NCBI RefSeq assembly: GCF_030767025.1
Contig: NZ_JASITE010000017.1
Span: 62,001-126,000 of the forward strand
Length of the DNA stretch: 64,000 bases
Reading direction: 5' to 3'
From: Nocardia sp. CC227C
GTDB taxonomy: Bacteria > Actinomycetota > Actinomycetes > Mycobacteriales > Mycobacteriaceae
Notes under the pieces: generated by a model
Database searches by the model: none
What the model was told of the DNA's origin: nothing
The model's input: the letters and a program-made list of their open reading frames with translations, nothing else
Program-made: the position numbers and the translations under genes
In this document: one piece after another, positions 17,464 through 26,403 of the stretch
How positions within the stretch are numbered: position 1 is the first letter of the stretch
Layout: each line of letters begins with the position of its first letter

Positions 17464-18362
17464 GCCGAAAACTCCTTCGCCACCTGCCGCAGCAGGTTCC
17501 TACTGGTTTGGATGTCCGACGCGCAGCGCTCCAGACAGTCCAGTGCCCGGCTGTAGCGCTGCACGTCGCCTTGTCTCTCCAGATACAGATCTCCGGTGAA
17601 GCCCTCGACATAGACCACCGGCGGCTCCACCGGCTGCCCTCTGCCGTCGGTTCCGAACTCGAGAATCACGAACGGTCCGGTGGAAAGTCCCAGCGGGACA
17701 CCGGCGCTGAAGGGCAGGATGCGCAGCGCGACATTGTCACGGGTGCTCAGCTCCGCCAGGTGCCGCACCTGCGCCGCCATCACCTTGGCACTTCCCACCA
17801 AACGGTGCAATACCGATTCGTGCAACACCATTGCGACGCTGGCCGGATGGTGACGGCGGGTGATCAGGGCCTGGCGCTGCATCCGCAACTGCACCCGCCG
17901 CTCCAGCTCGGCCTCGGAATCGTGCGGATAGCCGAGGCGGTTGAGCGCCCGCGCGTAATCTGCGGTTTGCAGCAGGCCGGGTACCAGTTCGGACTGGTAA
18001 CAGGAAAGCTGCTGCGCGGATGCCTCCAAACCCACGTAGACATCGAAATTCTCCGGGATGAGATCGCCGTAGGAATGCCACCAGCTCTTCACGGCGGCCT
18101 GCTGGGCCAGACCCTTGAGCCCCTCGGCGATTTCGTCCGGGATGCCGTAGATCCGGCAGAGTTCCTGGATATCGATGGTGCGAATGCGATCGGCATTGCC
18201 CTTCTCCAGGCGTTGCAGGGTGCTGGCGCCCCACTCCATGAGTTTGGCGGCCTCCGCGATGGTCAACCCTGCCTGCGTGCGCCAGTCCCGCAGATAGCGG
18301 CCGAGCTGGCGGCGCGGCAGGGTCGAGGCGGCGCTCGGGGAATTCGCGGGACCAACTGACAC
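17460..18362 (-). CDS. XRE-family regulator with DUF5753 domain
   Basis: 300 residues. The helix-turn-helix is at residues 20-75 (LGRYLRDWRTQAGLTIAEAA, ASTLQRLEKGNADRI). The DUF5753 effector domain fills the rest (NFDVYVGLEASAQQLSCYQS, LVPGLLQTADYARAL, LRILPFSAGVPLGLS). This is the standard partner of DUF397 proteins. It leads the two-gene operon and probably regulates itself. The ligand is unknown. Confidence 0.93.
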   Translation of the reverse strand: MSVGPANSPSAASTLPRRQLGRYLRDWRTQAGLTIAEAAKLMEWGASTLQRLEKGNADRIRTIDIQELCRIYGIPDEIAEGLKGLAQQAAVKSWWHSYGDLIPENFDVYVGLEASAQQLSCYQSELVPGLLQTADYARALNRLGYPHDSEAELERRVQLRMQRQALITRRHHPASVAMVLHESVLHRLVGSAKVMAAQVRHLAELSTRDNVALRILPFSAGVPLGLSTGPFVILEFGTDGRGQPVEPPVVYVEGFTGDLYLERQGDVQRYSRALDCLERCASDIQTSRNLLRQVAKEFSA

Positions 18363-18707
18363 AGCGCGCTCCGTTCTCGAGTGTTCACGCGCGGGCGGTC
18401 ACCAAAACGCTGAAAGTCGTGCAGCACACCGGCTCCCGCCCGGGACGCAGATCGGTGTCGACCGACAGCGTGGCAGGGGGGCTTCGTCCACTATGGACAA
18501 TCCTGCTACCCCGAGCGGATTCGCTGCTGGGAATTCGCGCGTTTTTCCCGGGGAATCTCGGAAACGGCTACGCCGGGCGGCTGCTCGTGGTGTGCTCGAA
18601 GTGTGCCCGGGGCGGACAGCACCTCGGCCCCTTCCTTGACTGAAACCTCCGGGCACGCTTCACGACTCGCACGCAAGGACAGGATTCACACGCAGGAACG
18701 AGGAGTC
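18363..18707. other. Divergent intergenic region
   Basis: About 345 bases between the XRE operon and the small genes at 18708. Short open frames exist on both strands, but none has a ribosome site or gene-like composition. It presumably holds both promoters. No palindrome stood out. Confidence 0.5.
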
Positions 18708-18836
18708 ATGGCTGAACGCGTCACCCCCCGTCGTATCCGCACCGCCCGTCCGGCAACCGGGTGGACAACCTGGGGTTGCCATCCTCCGACGCCACACCGC
18801 ACGGTGTGCGCGGCGGGGGTGGCGCCATGCAGCTGA
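18708..18836 (+). CDS. Possible 42-residue leader ORF
   Basis: The ATG at 18708 sits behind a strong CGAGGAGTC site. The frame runs 42 codons (MAERVTPRRIRTARPATGW...) and its TGA at 18834-18836 overlaps the ATG of the next gene at 18827. The peptide is Arg/Pro-rich with no family signature. It may be a leader that couples translation to the downstream gene. It could equally be the true 5' end of that gene displaced by a frameshift. Confidence 0.3.
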   Translation: MAERVTPRRIRTARPATGWTTWGCHPPTPHRTVCAAGVAPCS

Positions 18837-19030
18837 CCTCCTTGAACATGCACGTCGCCGGGTTCATGCGGTGCGGTACCGATCCGGGAATCATGGCCGT
18901 CGACCAAGCGCACGCGGCCATGCAGATGCATCTGGACTGCACGGTGGACACCTGTCGGGTACGGCGGCGGGCCCGCGCCACCCTCGTCGACGAGGGGCGG
19001 TGTGTTCTCGATGAGCGCGCCCTGCCGTAA
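18827..19030 (+). CDS. Small conserved hypothetical protein with Cys pair
   Basis: 67 residues from the ATG at 18827, which follows a GGGGGTGG tract. A GTG at 18761 would add 22 residues but has no ribosome site. Visible features are DPGIMAVDQAHAAMQMHLDC, then TVDTCRVRRRARATLVDEGR and LDERALP, a pattern repeated in many short Nocardia proteins. The two cysteines and the basic helix suggest a small folded domain, with function unknown. Its stop overlaps the next start. Confidence 0.6.
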   Translation: MQLTSLNMHVAGFMRCGTDPGIMAVDQAHAAMQMHLDCTVDTCRVRRRARATLVDEGRCVLDERALP

Positions 19031-19211
19031 CCGCGCCGCCACGTCCGGACCGGATCTGCTCGACCGCGCCACCCACCGACTGGTGTGGTTGCTGGTCGAT
19101 ATCCGGCGGGCGCTGCTCGCCGAGTCGGCCCCGTCCCGCGCCGCGGAGCCCGGGGTCGCCACATCGGGCATGCGAGGGGAAGGTGCCCGGCACCACCGGC
19201 GCACCCGGTGA
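19011..19211 (+). CDS. Small hypothetical protein
   Basis: 66 residues from the ATG at 19011, inside the 3' end of the preceding gene (20-base overlap). The central helix DLLDRATHRLVWLLVDIRRA is the only structured part. The ends are Arg-rich and disordered (RGEGARHHRRTR). Codon composition is high-GC and consistent with coding, but no family is recognised. Confidence 0.4.
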   Translation: MSAPCRNRAATSGPDLLDRATHRLVWLLVDIRRALLAESAPSRAAEPGVATSGMRGEGARHHRRTR

Positions 19212-19370
19212 GGTTCCGACATCGCGACCCGCGGTGATCACCCCCGGTCACCGCGGACGCGAAGGTCGGCGTCGGGTCCGGTTCGGCCGCAACACCGCCG
19301 AGCGGCCGGGCCGGGCCCGACTTTTCCGGCCCGCCACCCGACACCGAGCCGGACCACCGCCGTACGGCGA

Positions 19371-20303
19371 TCAGATGCGGCTGTGGTCGGTGTACGGGGT
19401 GCGGGGACCGAATTTCGGCTTGTGGGCGAAGCCCGCGAGTTCCAACAGGCGCACCGCGCGGTAGCGGTGCGGGCGCAGCGGTTCCATGTACTCGACCATG
19501 GCGTCGTCGTCGATGGGACGGCCGAGCAGGGTCCAGCCCATGGTGGCGGCCAGATGGAAGTCGCCCACCGACAGCGCGTCCGCGTCGCCGAAGGCCCGCT
19601 GGGCGATCTCGGCGGCGGTCCAGACGCCGATACCCGGCACCGTGCACAGCAGCCGCGAAGCGGCCGCGCGGTCCAGGTGCGCCGCCTGCTCCAGCTTCGC
19701 GGCCATGCGTGCCGCCAGCACGATGGTTTTCGAGCGCTGCGGGCCGACATTGGCGCGGTGGTAGACCCAGGACGGGATATGGCGCCAGGTCTCGGCATCC
19801 GGCATCAGACGCAGGCCGTCCGGGACCGGGCCGGGGGCGGGGCTGCCGTAGCGCCACACCAGCTTCCGCCAGGACTGATGCGCGGTCACCGTGTGCACCT
19901 TCTGCTCCAGCACCGCCGGAACCAGCGCCTCGAACACCAGGCCGGTGCGCAGCATGCGCAGGCCCGGATCGCGCCGCAGCGCCTCGGCGATCTTGGGATG
20001 CGCCGGGGCGAACCCGGTGAGATCCTCGTCCAGGCACAGCATCCCGGGCAGCCGTTCCAGGAACTCCTCCGCACCCGGCCCCCAGGCGCGGGCCTCGACC
20101 CCGTGCCGGTCGGCCTGGTGCAGGCGATAGGTCACCGGACCGCTCGCCAGCCGCGAGGCATGCCAGTGCGCGCCGTCGCGGGTGATGCGGTAGCAGGGGT
20201 CGCCCGGACCGCGCCGCAGCGGCAGGACGGTACTCGCCAGGTCGATGGGACGATCGGAGCGCACGGTCCGCGTTCGCGCGGTCTCCGTCGTCGCTGAGGT
20301 CAC
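19371..20303 (-). CDS. DNA-3-methyladenine glycosylase-like HhH-GPD protein
   Basis: 310 residues from a GTG at 20303 (no clear ribosome site, so possibly leaderless). The N-terminal AlkA-like region is at 15-120 and the HhH-GPD core follows (FEALVPAVLEQKVHTVTAHQ). The helix-hairpin-helix is VPGIGVWTAAEIAQRAFGDA (about 245-265), followed by LSVGDFHLAATMGW. The Asp of VGDFH fits the catalytic Asp of the family. It likely excises alkylated bases in base-excision repair. It has no operon partner. Confidence 0.85.
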   Translation of the reverse strand: MTSATTETARTRTVRSDRPIDLASTVLPLRRGPGDPCYRITRDGAHWHASRLASGPVTYRLHQADRHGVEARAWGPGAEEFLERLPGMLCLDEDLTGFAPAHPKIAEALRRDPGLRMLRTGLVFEALVPAVLEQKVHTVTAHQSWRKLVWRYGSPAPGPVPDGLRLMPDAETWRHIPSWVYHRANVGPQRSKTIVLAARMAAKLEQAAHLDRAAASRLLCTVPGIGVWTAAEIAQRAFGDADALSVGDFHLAATMGWTLLGRPIDDDAMVEYMEPLRPHRYRAVRLLELAGFAHKPKFGPRTPYTDHSRI

Positions 20304-20783
20304 CGCGCCATTCTGCGCTACCGCGCGGACGGTACGGACCGGTATGCCGCCCCCGGGTGAGTTGCGCCACGCCACTGCCGCGGTGCCACTGCCGCTGCGC
20401 TACTGCCGCTGCGCTACGCCACTGCCGCGGTGCCACGCCACTGCCACTGCGCCACGCGACTACGCGGCAGCTCCCACCACCACCCGTCACGGCAGCACAA
20501 CTGCGACCCGCGACCGTGCCATGACACCGCCCGACGACGGCCACGAAACAACGACCACGCACGGTACGCCACAGTGGACGCGGAACGACGATGCGCGGGC
20601 ACGAGGCAACTGTGGCGCGGCGGGGCCGCAGGGATACCGTCGCCGCCCCCTGTGGGTCACGGTGGCCGTGTCGCGCCACCGCAGCGCTTTGCCAACCGGT
20701 GACATCATCGCGGCCCGACCACGGCGGCCACGCGCGATGATCACGCGGCGAGGTCGTCCAGCACCGGAGGAGCGGCGTACGGC
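20304..20783. other. 480-base intergenic stretch, partly low-complexity
   Basis: The left part (20365-20460) is a tract of repeated CCACTGCCGC-like words, listed separately. The remainder has open frames on both strands, but the encoded sequences are Thr/His/Arg-rich and show no gene signature. The glycosylase promoter must lie at its left edge. Confidence 0.5.
20365..20460. repeat. Imperfect short tandem repeats (CCACTGCCGC-type)
   Basis: CTGCCGCTGCGCTA occurs twice in direct succession, and CGCCACTGCCGCGGTGCCAC occurs twice about 50 bases apart. The whole tract is built from CCACTGCC words. It lies outside any gene, just upstream of the glycosylase start. Confidence 0.7.
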
Positions 20784-23543
20784 TCAGGGGTTCCGCAGGA
20801 ACTGGGCGAGGTGCAAAGCAGTGCGTCCGGCCAGTTGGTGGGCCTGGGTGCGGCAGGAGAAGCCGTCGGCCAGGAAGACCGCGTCGGGGTCGGCGGTACG
20901 CAGGGCGGGCAGCAGGCCGTTCTCGGCGACCGCCACCGAGAGGTCGTAGTGGCCGCGCTGCATGCCGAAGTTGCCGGCGAGGCCGCAGCAGCCGGCGATC
21001 GGGACCACCGTCGCGCCGGTGCGGGCGAGGATCTCGCGGTCGGCGGCGAAGCCCATGATGGCGTGCTGGTGGCAGTGCGGTTGCACCACCACCGTGGTCG
21101 AGGCGCGGTCGGGCGGCCGCCAGCGCGGGTGCTCGAGCAGGAATTCGGCCAGGGTTCGCACCGCCGCCGAGACCCGGGCCGAGCGGTCGTCGGCGGGCAG
21201 CAGGCGCGGCAGGTCGTCGCGCAGGGCGGCGGTGCAGGACGGTTCGAGTCCGACCACCAGGCCGCCGGCGCGCACATGGTCGTCGAGGGCGTCCAGGGTG
21301 TCGCGCAGCCGGGTGCGCGCGGCGTCGAGCTGGCCGGTGCTGATCCAGGTCAGCCCGCAGCACACCCGGCGCTCCGGAATCCGCACGCGGTAGCCCAGTG
21401 ATTCGATGAGTTCGACCGCGGCCGAGGCGATGTCGGGATCGAAGCCGTCGGTGAAGGTGTCGATCCACAGCATCACCTCCGGACCAACGGCATCGCTTCC
21501 GGTCCAACCGCGCCGGAAACTCTTGCGCGCCAGTGCTGGCACCGGGCGTCGCGGATCGATTCCGGCCGCGCGCAGGCCGATCCGACGCAGCGGGCCGACC
21601 TTCGCGAGCGCATTGACCGGCCGGGCCAGCCGCGAGGCCGCCGCCAGCCACCGCGGCAGCCGTCCGAGCGAATAATGGTCGAGTGGACGGCGTCGCCCTC
21701 GGTAGCGGCGGTGCAGGGTCTCGGACTTGTAGGTGGCGATATCCACCCCCGCCGGGCAGTCCGCATGACATGCCTTGCAGGACAGGCAGAGATCGAGCGA
21801 TTCCGCCACCGCGTCCGAGCGCCAGTCGAGCGCGCCGCGCGCCACCTCCTGGAGCACGCGGGCGCGACCGCGGGTGCTGTCCTTCTCATCGGCGGTAGCC
21901 AGAAAGGACGGACACATGAAGCCGCCGGAGACACCGGTGTCGGCACGGCATTTGCCGACACCCACGCAGCGGTGCACGGCGGTACCGATATCGCCGTCGC
22001 CGGGGTAGGCGAAACCGTCCGCCGGGGGAACCGGCCGCAGCCCGGCCAGCCGGAGCCCGGTGTCGATCGGGCGCGGGTCGACCAGTACTCCGGGATTGAG
22101 TACGCCGTCCGGATCGAACAGCGCCTTGAAACCCGCGAAGGCGGCCAGGGCGGCGGGGGAGTACATGCGCGCCAGCAGTTCCGAGCGGGCGCGGCCGTCC
22201 CCGTGCTCGCCCGACAGCGAGCCGCCGAACTTCACCACCTGATCGGCGGCATCCTCCAGGAAGGACCGGAAGCGCTGCGGCGCATCGGCGATCGGCAGAT
22301 CCAGGCGCACATGAACGCAGCCGTCGCCGAAATGGCCGTAGAGCAGGCCGTCCAGACCGTGATCGCGAGTGAGGGACTGGAATTCGCGCAGATACGCACC
22401 CAGGTGCTCGGGCGGTACCGCCGCGTCCTCCCAGCCGGGCCAGGCCGGAGCGCCATCGGGGGTGCGGCCGGCCAGCCCGGCACCGTCGGCGCGGATCCGC
22501 CAGAGCGCTCGAGCCACAGCGGGATCGGTGACGATGCGAGTGTCCAGCGCATCGGCGCTCCGGCACAACAGCTCGGCGGCGGCCCGCACCTGCTCGGGAC
22601 TGTCGGCCCCGAACTCCACGAACAGCCAACCGCCGCCGCGCGGAAGCTCGGGCACCGCGCGACGATGCGCTCGCACCGCGTCGACCAGGCGGGCGTCCAG
22701 GCCCTCCACCGCGATGGGCGCGCCCGCCATGACGGCGGCGATATCGTCCGCGGCGGTGGGCATATCCGGATAGCCGAGGACGACCAGCACGGTGGCGGTG
22801 GGGACGGGCACGAGACCGACGGTGGCCTCGAGCAGGAGCCCGCAGGTGCCCTCGGTGCCGACGAACGCCTTGGCGAGCGACGAACCGCTTTCCGGGAGAA
22901 GGTGTTCCAGCGAGTATCCGGATGCCTGCCGATCGAACCGGCCCAGTTCGGTGCGGATCAGGGCCAGGTGCGCGCGGGTGAATTCGGGTAGGCCCGGTAC
23001 GGCGGAGAGGTCGTCGGCGAGGGTGCGCTCGACGCCGGTGCCGTCCAGAATTCGCAGTTCGCGCACGGTATCCGAGGTACGGCCCCAGGCCACGGCGCGG
23101 GGGCCGCAGGCATTGTTGCCGATCATCCCGCCCAGCGTGCAGCGGTTCTGGGTGGACGGGTCCGGCCCGAAGCGCAGGCCGTGCGCACCCGCCGCGCGTT
23201 GCAGAGTGGACAGCACCACACCCGGTTGCACCCGGGCCGAGACGTGCTCGGGGTCCACCTCCAGGATGGCGTTCATATGCCTGCTGAAGTCGAGCACGAT
23301 CCCGGGGCCGATCGCATTGCCCGCCACCGATGTTCCGCCACCGCGTGCGGTTACGGGCAAGCCCTCGACCAGGGCGAAGGCCAATGTGGACTCCACATCC
23401 GCGGTGGTACGCGGAAAGACGACCGCCCGGGGCGGCACCCGGTAGTTCGAGGCGTCGGAGGAATACTCGGCACGCCGCCGCGGCGAGGCGTCCACCTCAC
23501 CCGCGATCCGGCCGCGCAGCGCCCGCTCCAGCGAATCGGTCAC
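20784..23543 (-). CDS. FAD-linked oxidase / Fe-S oxidoreductase (YdiJ/GlcD-GlpC type)
   Basis: 919 residues in three parts. Residues 30-260 are an FAD-binding type 4 domain (PRAVVFPRTTADVESTLAFA, TARGGGTSVAGNAIGPGIVL). Residues 260-520 are the substrate cap and C-terminal lobe (GLLYGHFGDGCVHVRLDLP, LSGEHGDGRARSELLARMY). Residues 530-915 are an iron-sulfur module with CVGVGKC, CLSCKACHADCP and two CCG motifs (RRVCCGLTW, AGCCGLAGNFG). The architecture matches E. coli YdiJ, a D-2-hydroxyglutarate dehydrogenase, and related D-2-hydroxy-acid dehydrogenases. The substrate is not proved. Single gene. Confidence 0.92.
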   Translation of the reverse strand: MTDSLERALRGRIAGEVDASPRRRAEYSSDASNYRVPPRAVVFPRTTADVESTLAFALVEGLPVTARGGGTSVAGNAIGPGIVLDFSRHMNAILEVDPEHVSARVQPGVVLSTLQRAAGAHGLRFGPDPSTQNRCTLGGMIGNNACGPRAVAWGRTSDTVRELRILDGTGVERTLADDLSAVPGLPEFTRAHLALIRTELGRFDRQASGYSLEHLLPESGSSLAKAFVGTEGTCGLLLEATVGLVPVPTATVLVVLGYPDMPTAADDIAAVMAGAPIAVEGLDARLVDAVRAHRRAVPELPRGGGWLFVEFGADSPEQVRAAAELLCRSADALDTRIVTDPAVARALWRIRADGAGLAGRTPDGAPAWPGWEDAAVPPEHLGAYLREFQSLTRDHGLDGLLYGHFGDGCVHVRLDLPIADAPQRFRSFLEDAADQVVKFGGSLSGEHGDGRARSELLARMYSPAALAAFAGFKALFDPDGVLNPGVLVDPRPIDTGLRLAGLRPVPPADGFAYPGDGDIGTAVHRCVGVGKCRADTGVSGGFMCPSFLATADEKDSTRGRARVLQEVARGALDWRSDAVAESLDLCLSCKACHADCPAGVDIATYKSETLHRRYRGRRRPLDHYSLGRLPRWLAAASRLARPVNALAKVGPLRRIGLRAAGIDPRRPVPALARKSFRRGWTGSDAVGPEVMLWIDTFTDGFDPDIASAAVELIESLGYRVRIPERRVCCGLTWISTGQLDAARTRLRDTLDALDDHVRAGGLVVGLEPSCTAALRDDLPRLLPADDRSARVSAAVRTLAEFLLEHPRWRPPDRASTTVVVQPHCHQHAIMGFAADREILARTGATVVPIAGCCGLAGNFGMQRGHYDLSVAVAENGLLPALRTADPDAVFLADGFSCRTQAHQLAGRTALHLAQFLRNP

Positions 23544-23671
23544 GAGGACAGCCTAGGCGGCCCGCAACGACGAAGGCTGCCGCCGACCGCGCAAGTCCAG
23601 CCGACGGGGTCAGCGCGACCGGGGCAGGAACGCCGCGGCAGACCCGGCTCCGTGGCCGATCGGACAGGCTT

Positions 23672-23986
23672 TCACAGGTACAGCCGTGCGATGCGGGTGG
23701 CGATGTCGTCCATGGTGTCCGGGTCGACGACCGCGATGGGGTCGCCGGTGAGCCAGTCGCTGGGCAGGGTGGTCGGCGCGACCAGGACGGCGGTGCCCAC
23801 GGTGCCGAGGTCGTAGAGGTAGGCCCCGGCGGCGGGGCGCAGTTGCGGCCCGACCACCTGGACCACCAGGCGCAGGCCGGGTTGATCGTTGTTGTAGTTC
23901 TCGCCGGAGACGACCAGGAACATGGTGCCGCCCGGCATGACCGTGGCCGCCTGGGTGAGGATGATGTGGCCCCGTCGGGCGATCAC
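23672..23986 (-). CDS. Probable MazF/PemK-like toxin
   Basis: 104 residues from the GTG at 23986, which overlaps the antitoxin stop by 4 bases (GTGA). The pattern fits the MazF fold: start RRGHIILTQ, then MFLVVSGENYNNDQP, a strand LRLVVQVVG, then AVLVAPTTLPSDW. The C-terminal helix DPDTMDDIATRIARLYL is like the MazF helix that ends in L-x-x-x-L. MazF proteins are ribosome-independent mRNA interferases. The match is by pattern only; a CcdB-like toxin is the alternative. Confidence 0.6.
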   Translation of the reverse strand: MIARRGHIILTQAATVMPGGTMFLVVSGENYNNDQPGLRLVVQVVGPQLRPAAGAYLYDLGTVGTAVLVAPTTLPSDWLTGDPIAVVDPDTMDDIATRIARLYL

Positions 23987-24243
23987 CCACGCGCTCCCCG
24001 GGCCGCTCGGAAGGCGGCGGCCTGTTGCTGCGCCCAATCGCCGTCCAGCAGCTTGTGCTGTTCCATCAGCGCCACGTCGTTGCGCCGGGCATCGGCGTAG
24101 GTGACGCGGTCGATGGTCTCGGCGATCCAGGTGGAGAGGGGTTTACCGGCGGCCGCGGCGGCGGCCCGAGCCGCAGCGGCCACCCGATCGGGCATGGTGA
24201 TGCTGAGCTTCTCGGTCACACCGAAAATGCTACTGGCGGTCAT
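23983..24243 (-). CDS. Ribbon-helix-helix antitoxin of the toxin pair
   Basis: 86 residues. EKLSITMPDRVAAAARAAAA followed by GKPLSTWIAETIDRV is the classic ribbon-helix-helix pattern (beta strand, two helices). The rest (ADARRNDVALMEQHKLLDGD) is the likely toxin-binding tail. It is first in a two-gene operon that overlaps its partner by 4 bases, so antitoxin is made first. Such antitoxins repress their own promoter, here expected between 24244 and 24300. Confidence 0.75.
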   Translation of the reverse strand: MTASSIFGVTEKLSITMPDRVAAAARAAAAAAGKPLSTWIAETIDRVTYADARRNDVALMEQHKLLDGDWAQQQAAAFRAARGARG

Positions 24244-24323
24244 GAGCGCGGGGGAGACCGCGGCGCGTCGGACCCGGCGTTTCGCCCACAGCGTAGGCGT
24301 GTCGCCCGCCGGATGGATTTGCT

Positions 24324-24339
24324 CTCAACCTTTGTTGAG
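24324..24339. promoter_or_regulatory. Palindrome upstream of the ABC exporter
   Basis: CTCAAC and GTTGAG (6-bp arms, 4-base spacer) lie 57 bases before the exporter start in AT-richer DNA. The size fits a MarR- or TetR-type operator. No regulator gene is adjacent, so the assignment is tentative. Confidence 0.4.
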
Positions 24340-24395
24340 GTCTTACTGTCGGTGCCCTCGGGTTCCATAGACCCGAAGCGGTGAGGAGAGCGGGC

Positions 24396-26276
24396 ATGAG
24401 TATCGAATCCGTGGCGTGGGATCAGCTGTATCGGCAGGTGCACGCGCCCGATGAGCAGCGACCGCTGCGGCTGGCGACGGCGCGGCGGATTCTGGCCTTC
24501 GCCCAGCGACACCACCGCCGGCTGCTGGCCTTCCTCGGCTTCAGCGTGGCCTCGGCGCTGCTGGCGGTTGCCGGTCCGGTCCTCGCCGGCCGGGTCGTGG
24601 ACGGCATCGTGCGGGGGTCCGCGCCGCGCGTGGTGGTGACGCTGGCAATCGTCATCGGCGTGGTGGCGGTGCTGGATGCCGCACTGGGGCTGGTCATTCG
24701 GTGGCTGTCGGCGCGCATCGGCGAGGGGCTGATCTTCGACCTGCGCACCGCCGTATTCGATCACGTGCAGCGGATGCCGGTCGCCTTCTTCACGCGCACC
24801 CGCACCGGCGCGCTGGTGAGCCGCCTCAACAACGACGTCATCGGCGCGCAGCGGGCCTTCAGTTCCACCCTGTCCGGGGTGGTCACCAATCTGGTGACAC
24901 TCCTGCTCACGCTGGCTGTCATGCTGCGGCTGTCCTGGCAGATCACGCTGCTCGCACTGGTACTGCTGCCGGTGTTCGTGCTGCCCGCGCGGGCCATGGG
25001 GCGCAGGCTGGCCGGAATCCAAAGGGAGGCGGCCGGACTCAATGCCGCCATGAGCACGCAGATGACCGAGCGGTTCTCCGCGCCCGGCGCGACCCTGGTG
25101 AAGCTGTTCGGGCGGCCCACGCAGGAATCGTCGGAATTCGCGCTGCGGGCGGGCCGGGTGCGCGATATCGGAGTGCGCACGGCCATGTTGCAGACCGTGT
25201 TCATCACGGCGCTGACCCTGGTGTCGGCGCTGGCCATCGCGCTGGTGTACGGCCTGGGCGGGTTCTACGCCCTGCGCGGACAGCTGGAAGCCGGTGCGGT
25301 GGTGTCGCTTTCGCTGCTGCTGACCCGGCTGTACTCGCCGCTCACGGCACTGGCCAGTGCCCGCGTGGACATCATGTCGGCGCTGGTGAGCTTCGAGCGG
25401 GTCTTCGAGGTGCTGGATCTGAAACCGCTCATCGAGGACGCGCCCGATGCGCGGGCGGTGCCGGACGGGCCGGTGTCGGTGGAGTTGGACGCGGTGAACT
25501 TCGGCTACCCCTCGGCGGACAAGGTGTCGCTGGCCTCGCTGGAGGAGGTGGCGACCCTGGACACCCGGGGCGGGGAGCAGGTGCTGCACGAGGTGTCGCT
25601 GCGCGCCGAGCCGGGGCAGATGGTGGCGCTGGTCGGCTCCTCGGGGGCCGGGAAATCCACCATCGCGCAGCTGGTTTCGCGGCTCTACGACGTGGATTCG
25701 GGCGCGGTGCGGCTGGGCGGTGTGGATGTGCGCGAGTTGCGGGGCAGCTCCATCCAGGCCACCGTCGGACTGGTCACCCAGGACGGGCACCTGTTCCACG
25801 ACACCATTCGCAACAATCTGCTGCTCGCCCGGCCCGAGGCCGACGACGAACAGCTGTGGGACGCGCTGCGCCGAGCCCGCCTGAGCGAGCTGATCGCATC
25901 GCTGCCCGACGGCCTGGACACCGTGGTCGGCGAGCGCGGCTACCGGCTCTCCGGCGGGGAACGGCAACGGCTGACCATAGCCCGGCTGCTGCTGCGGCAG
26001 CCGCGCGTGGTGATCCTGGACGAGGCCACCGCCTCGCTGGACTCCACCTCGGAGGCCGCGGTGCAGGCGGCGCTGGCCGAGGCGCTGGCCGGACGGACGG
26101 CCCTGGTCATCGCGCATCGGCTGTCGACGATTCGCAATGCGGATCAGATCGTGGTGCTCGAGCACGGGCGGATCGTGGAGCGGGGTACGCACACCCAGCT
26201 GCTGGCGGAGCAGGGGCGGTACGCGGAGCTGTACCGGACCCAGTTCGCGGACGACAGCCAACCGGCAGCGGCCTGA
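24396..26276 (+). CDS. ABC exporter, fused membrane and ATPase domains
   Basis: 626 residues from the ATG at 24396 (GAGGAG upstream). The six-helix type I exporter domain spans about 35-320 (LAFLGFSVASALLAVAGPVL, RTGALVSRLNNDVIGAQRAF). The nucleotide-binding domain has Walker A GSSGAGKST, Q-loop VTQDGHLF, signature LSGGERQR, Walker B VVILDEATASLD and the switch His in LVIAHRLSTIRNAD. It works as a homodimer or half-transporter pair exporting lipids or drugs. It ends at a strong hairpin and is single. Confidence 0.94.
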   Translation: MSIESVAWDQLYRQVHAPDEQRPLRLATARRILAFAQRHHRRLLAFLGFSVASALLAVAGPVLAGRVVDGIVRGSAPRVVVTLAIVIGVVAVLDAALGLVIRWLSARIGEGLIFDLRTAVFDHVQRMPVAFFTRTRTGALVSRLNNDVIGAQRAFSSTLSGVVTNLVTLLLTLAVMLRLSWQITLLALVLLPVFVLPARAMGRRLAGIQREAAGLNAAMSTQMTERFSAPGATLVKLFGRPTQESSEFALRAGRVRDIGVRTAMLQTVFITALTLVSALAIALVYGLGGFYALRGQLEAGAVVSLSLLLTRLYSPLTALASARVDIMSALVSFERVFEVLDLKPLIEDAPDARAVPDGPVSVELDAVNFGYPSADKVSLASLEEVATLDTRGGEQVLHEVSLRAEPGQMVALVGSSGAGKSTIAQLVSRLYDVDSGAVRLGGVDVRELRGSSIQATVGLVTQDGHLFHDTIRNNLLLARPEADDEQLWDALRRARLSELIASLPDGLDTVVGERGYRLSGGERQRLTIARLLLRQPRVVILDEATASLDSTSEAAVQAALAEALAGRTALVIAHRLSTIRNADQIVVLEHGRIVERGTHTQLLAEQGRYAELYRTQFADDSQPAAA

Positions 26277-26304
26277 ACCCGACCGCGGGACAGCGTTTCT
26301 CCTG

Positions 26305-26335
26305 CGGGCGCGGTGCCATCGCGGCACCGCGCCCG
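26305..26335. terminator. Terminator after the ABC exporter
   Basis: Perfect 13-bp GC-rich arms (CGGGCGCGGTGCC at 26305-26317 and complement at 26323-26335) with a 5-base loop, 28 bases after the stop. Confidence 0.75.
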
Positions 26336-26370
26336 TGCCGTTCCGGGGTTGAATGCTTCGACTCCCACCC

Positions 26371-26400
26371 TTATTATGACTGAACAGTCAGTCATAATAA
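26371..26400. promoter_or_regulatory. TetR-type operator directly before the TetR gene
   Basis: Perfect 13-bp arms (TTATTATGACTGA at 26371-26383, complement at 26388-26400) around ACAG. The inner TGACTG...CAGTCA matches common TetR operators. The palindrome ends 3 bases before the GTG start, so binding would block transcription start or ribosome entry. Confidence 0.75.
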
Positions 26401-26403
26401 GGA

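Noticed and set aside
18419..18643. 74-codon ORF in the XRE upstream region
   Set aside because: No ribosome site, mixed composition, and no conserved motif.
18721..21771. 1016-codon open frame on the minus strand
   Set aside because: It overlaps the glycosylase and FAD/Fe-S genes in another frame. It is Arg/Pro/Gly-rich and is a shadow caused by high GC.
24240..26327. 695-codon open frame antisense to the ABC exporter
   Set aside because: Gln/His/Arg-rich composition with no family match. The sense frame has every ABC motif.
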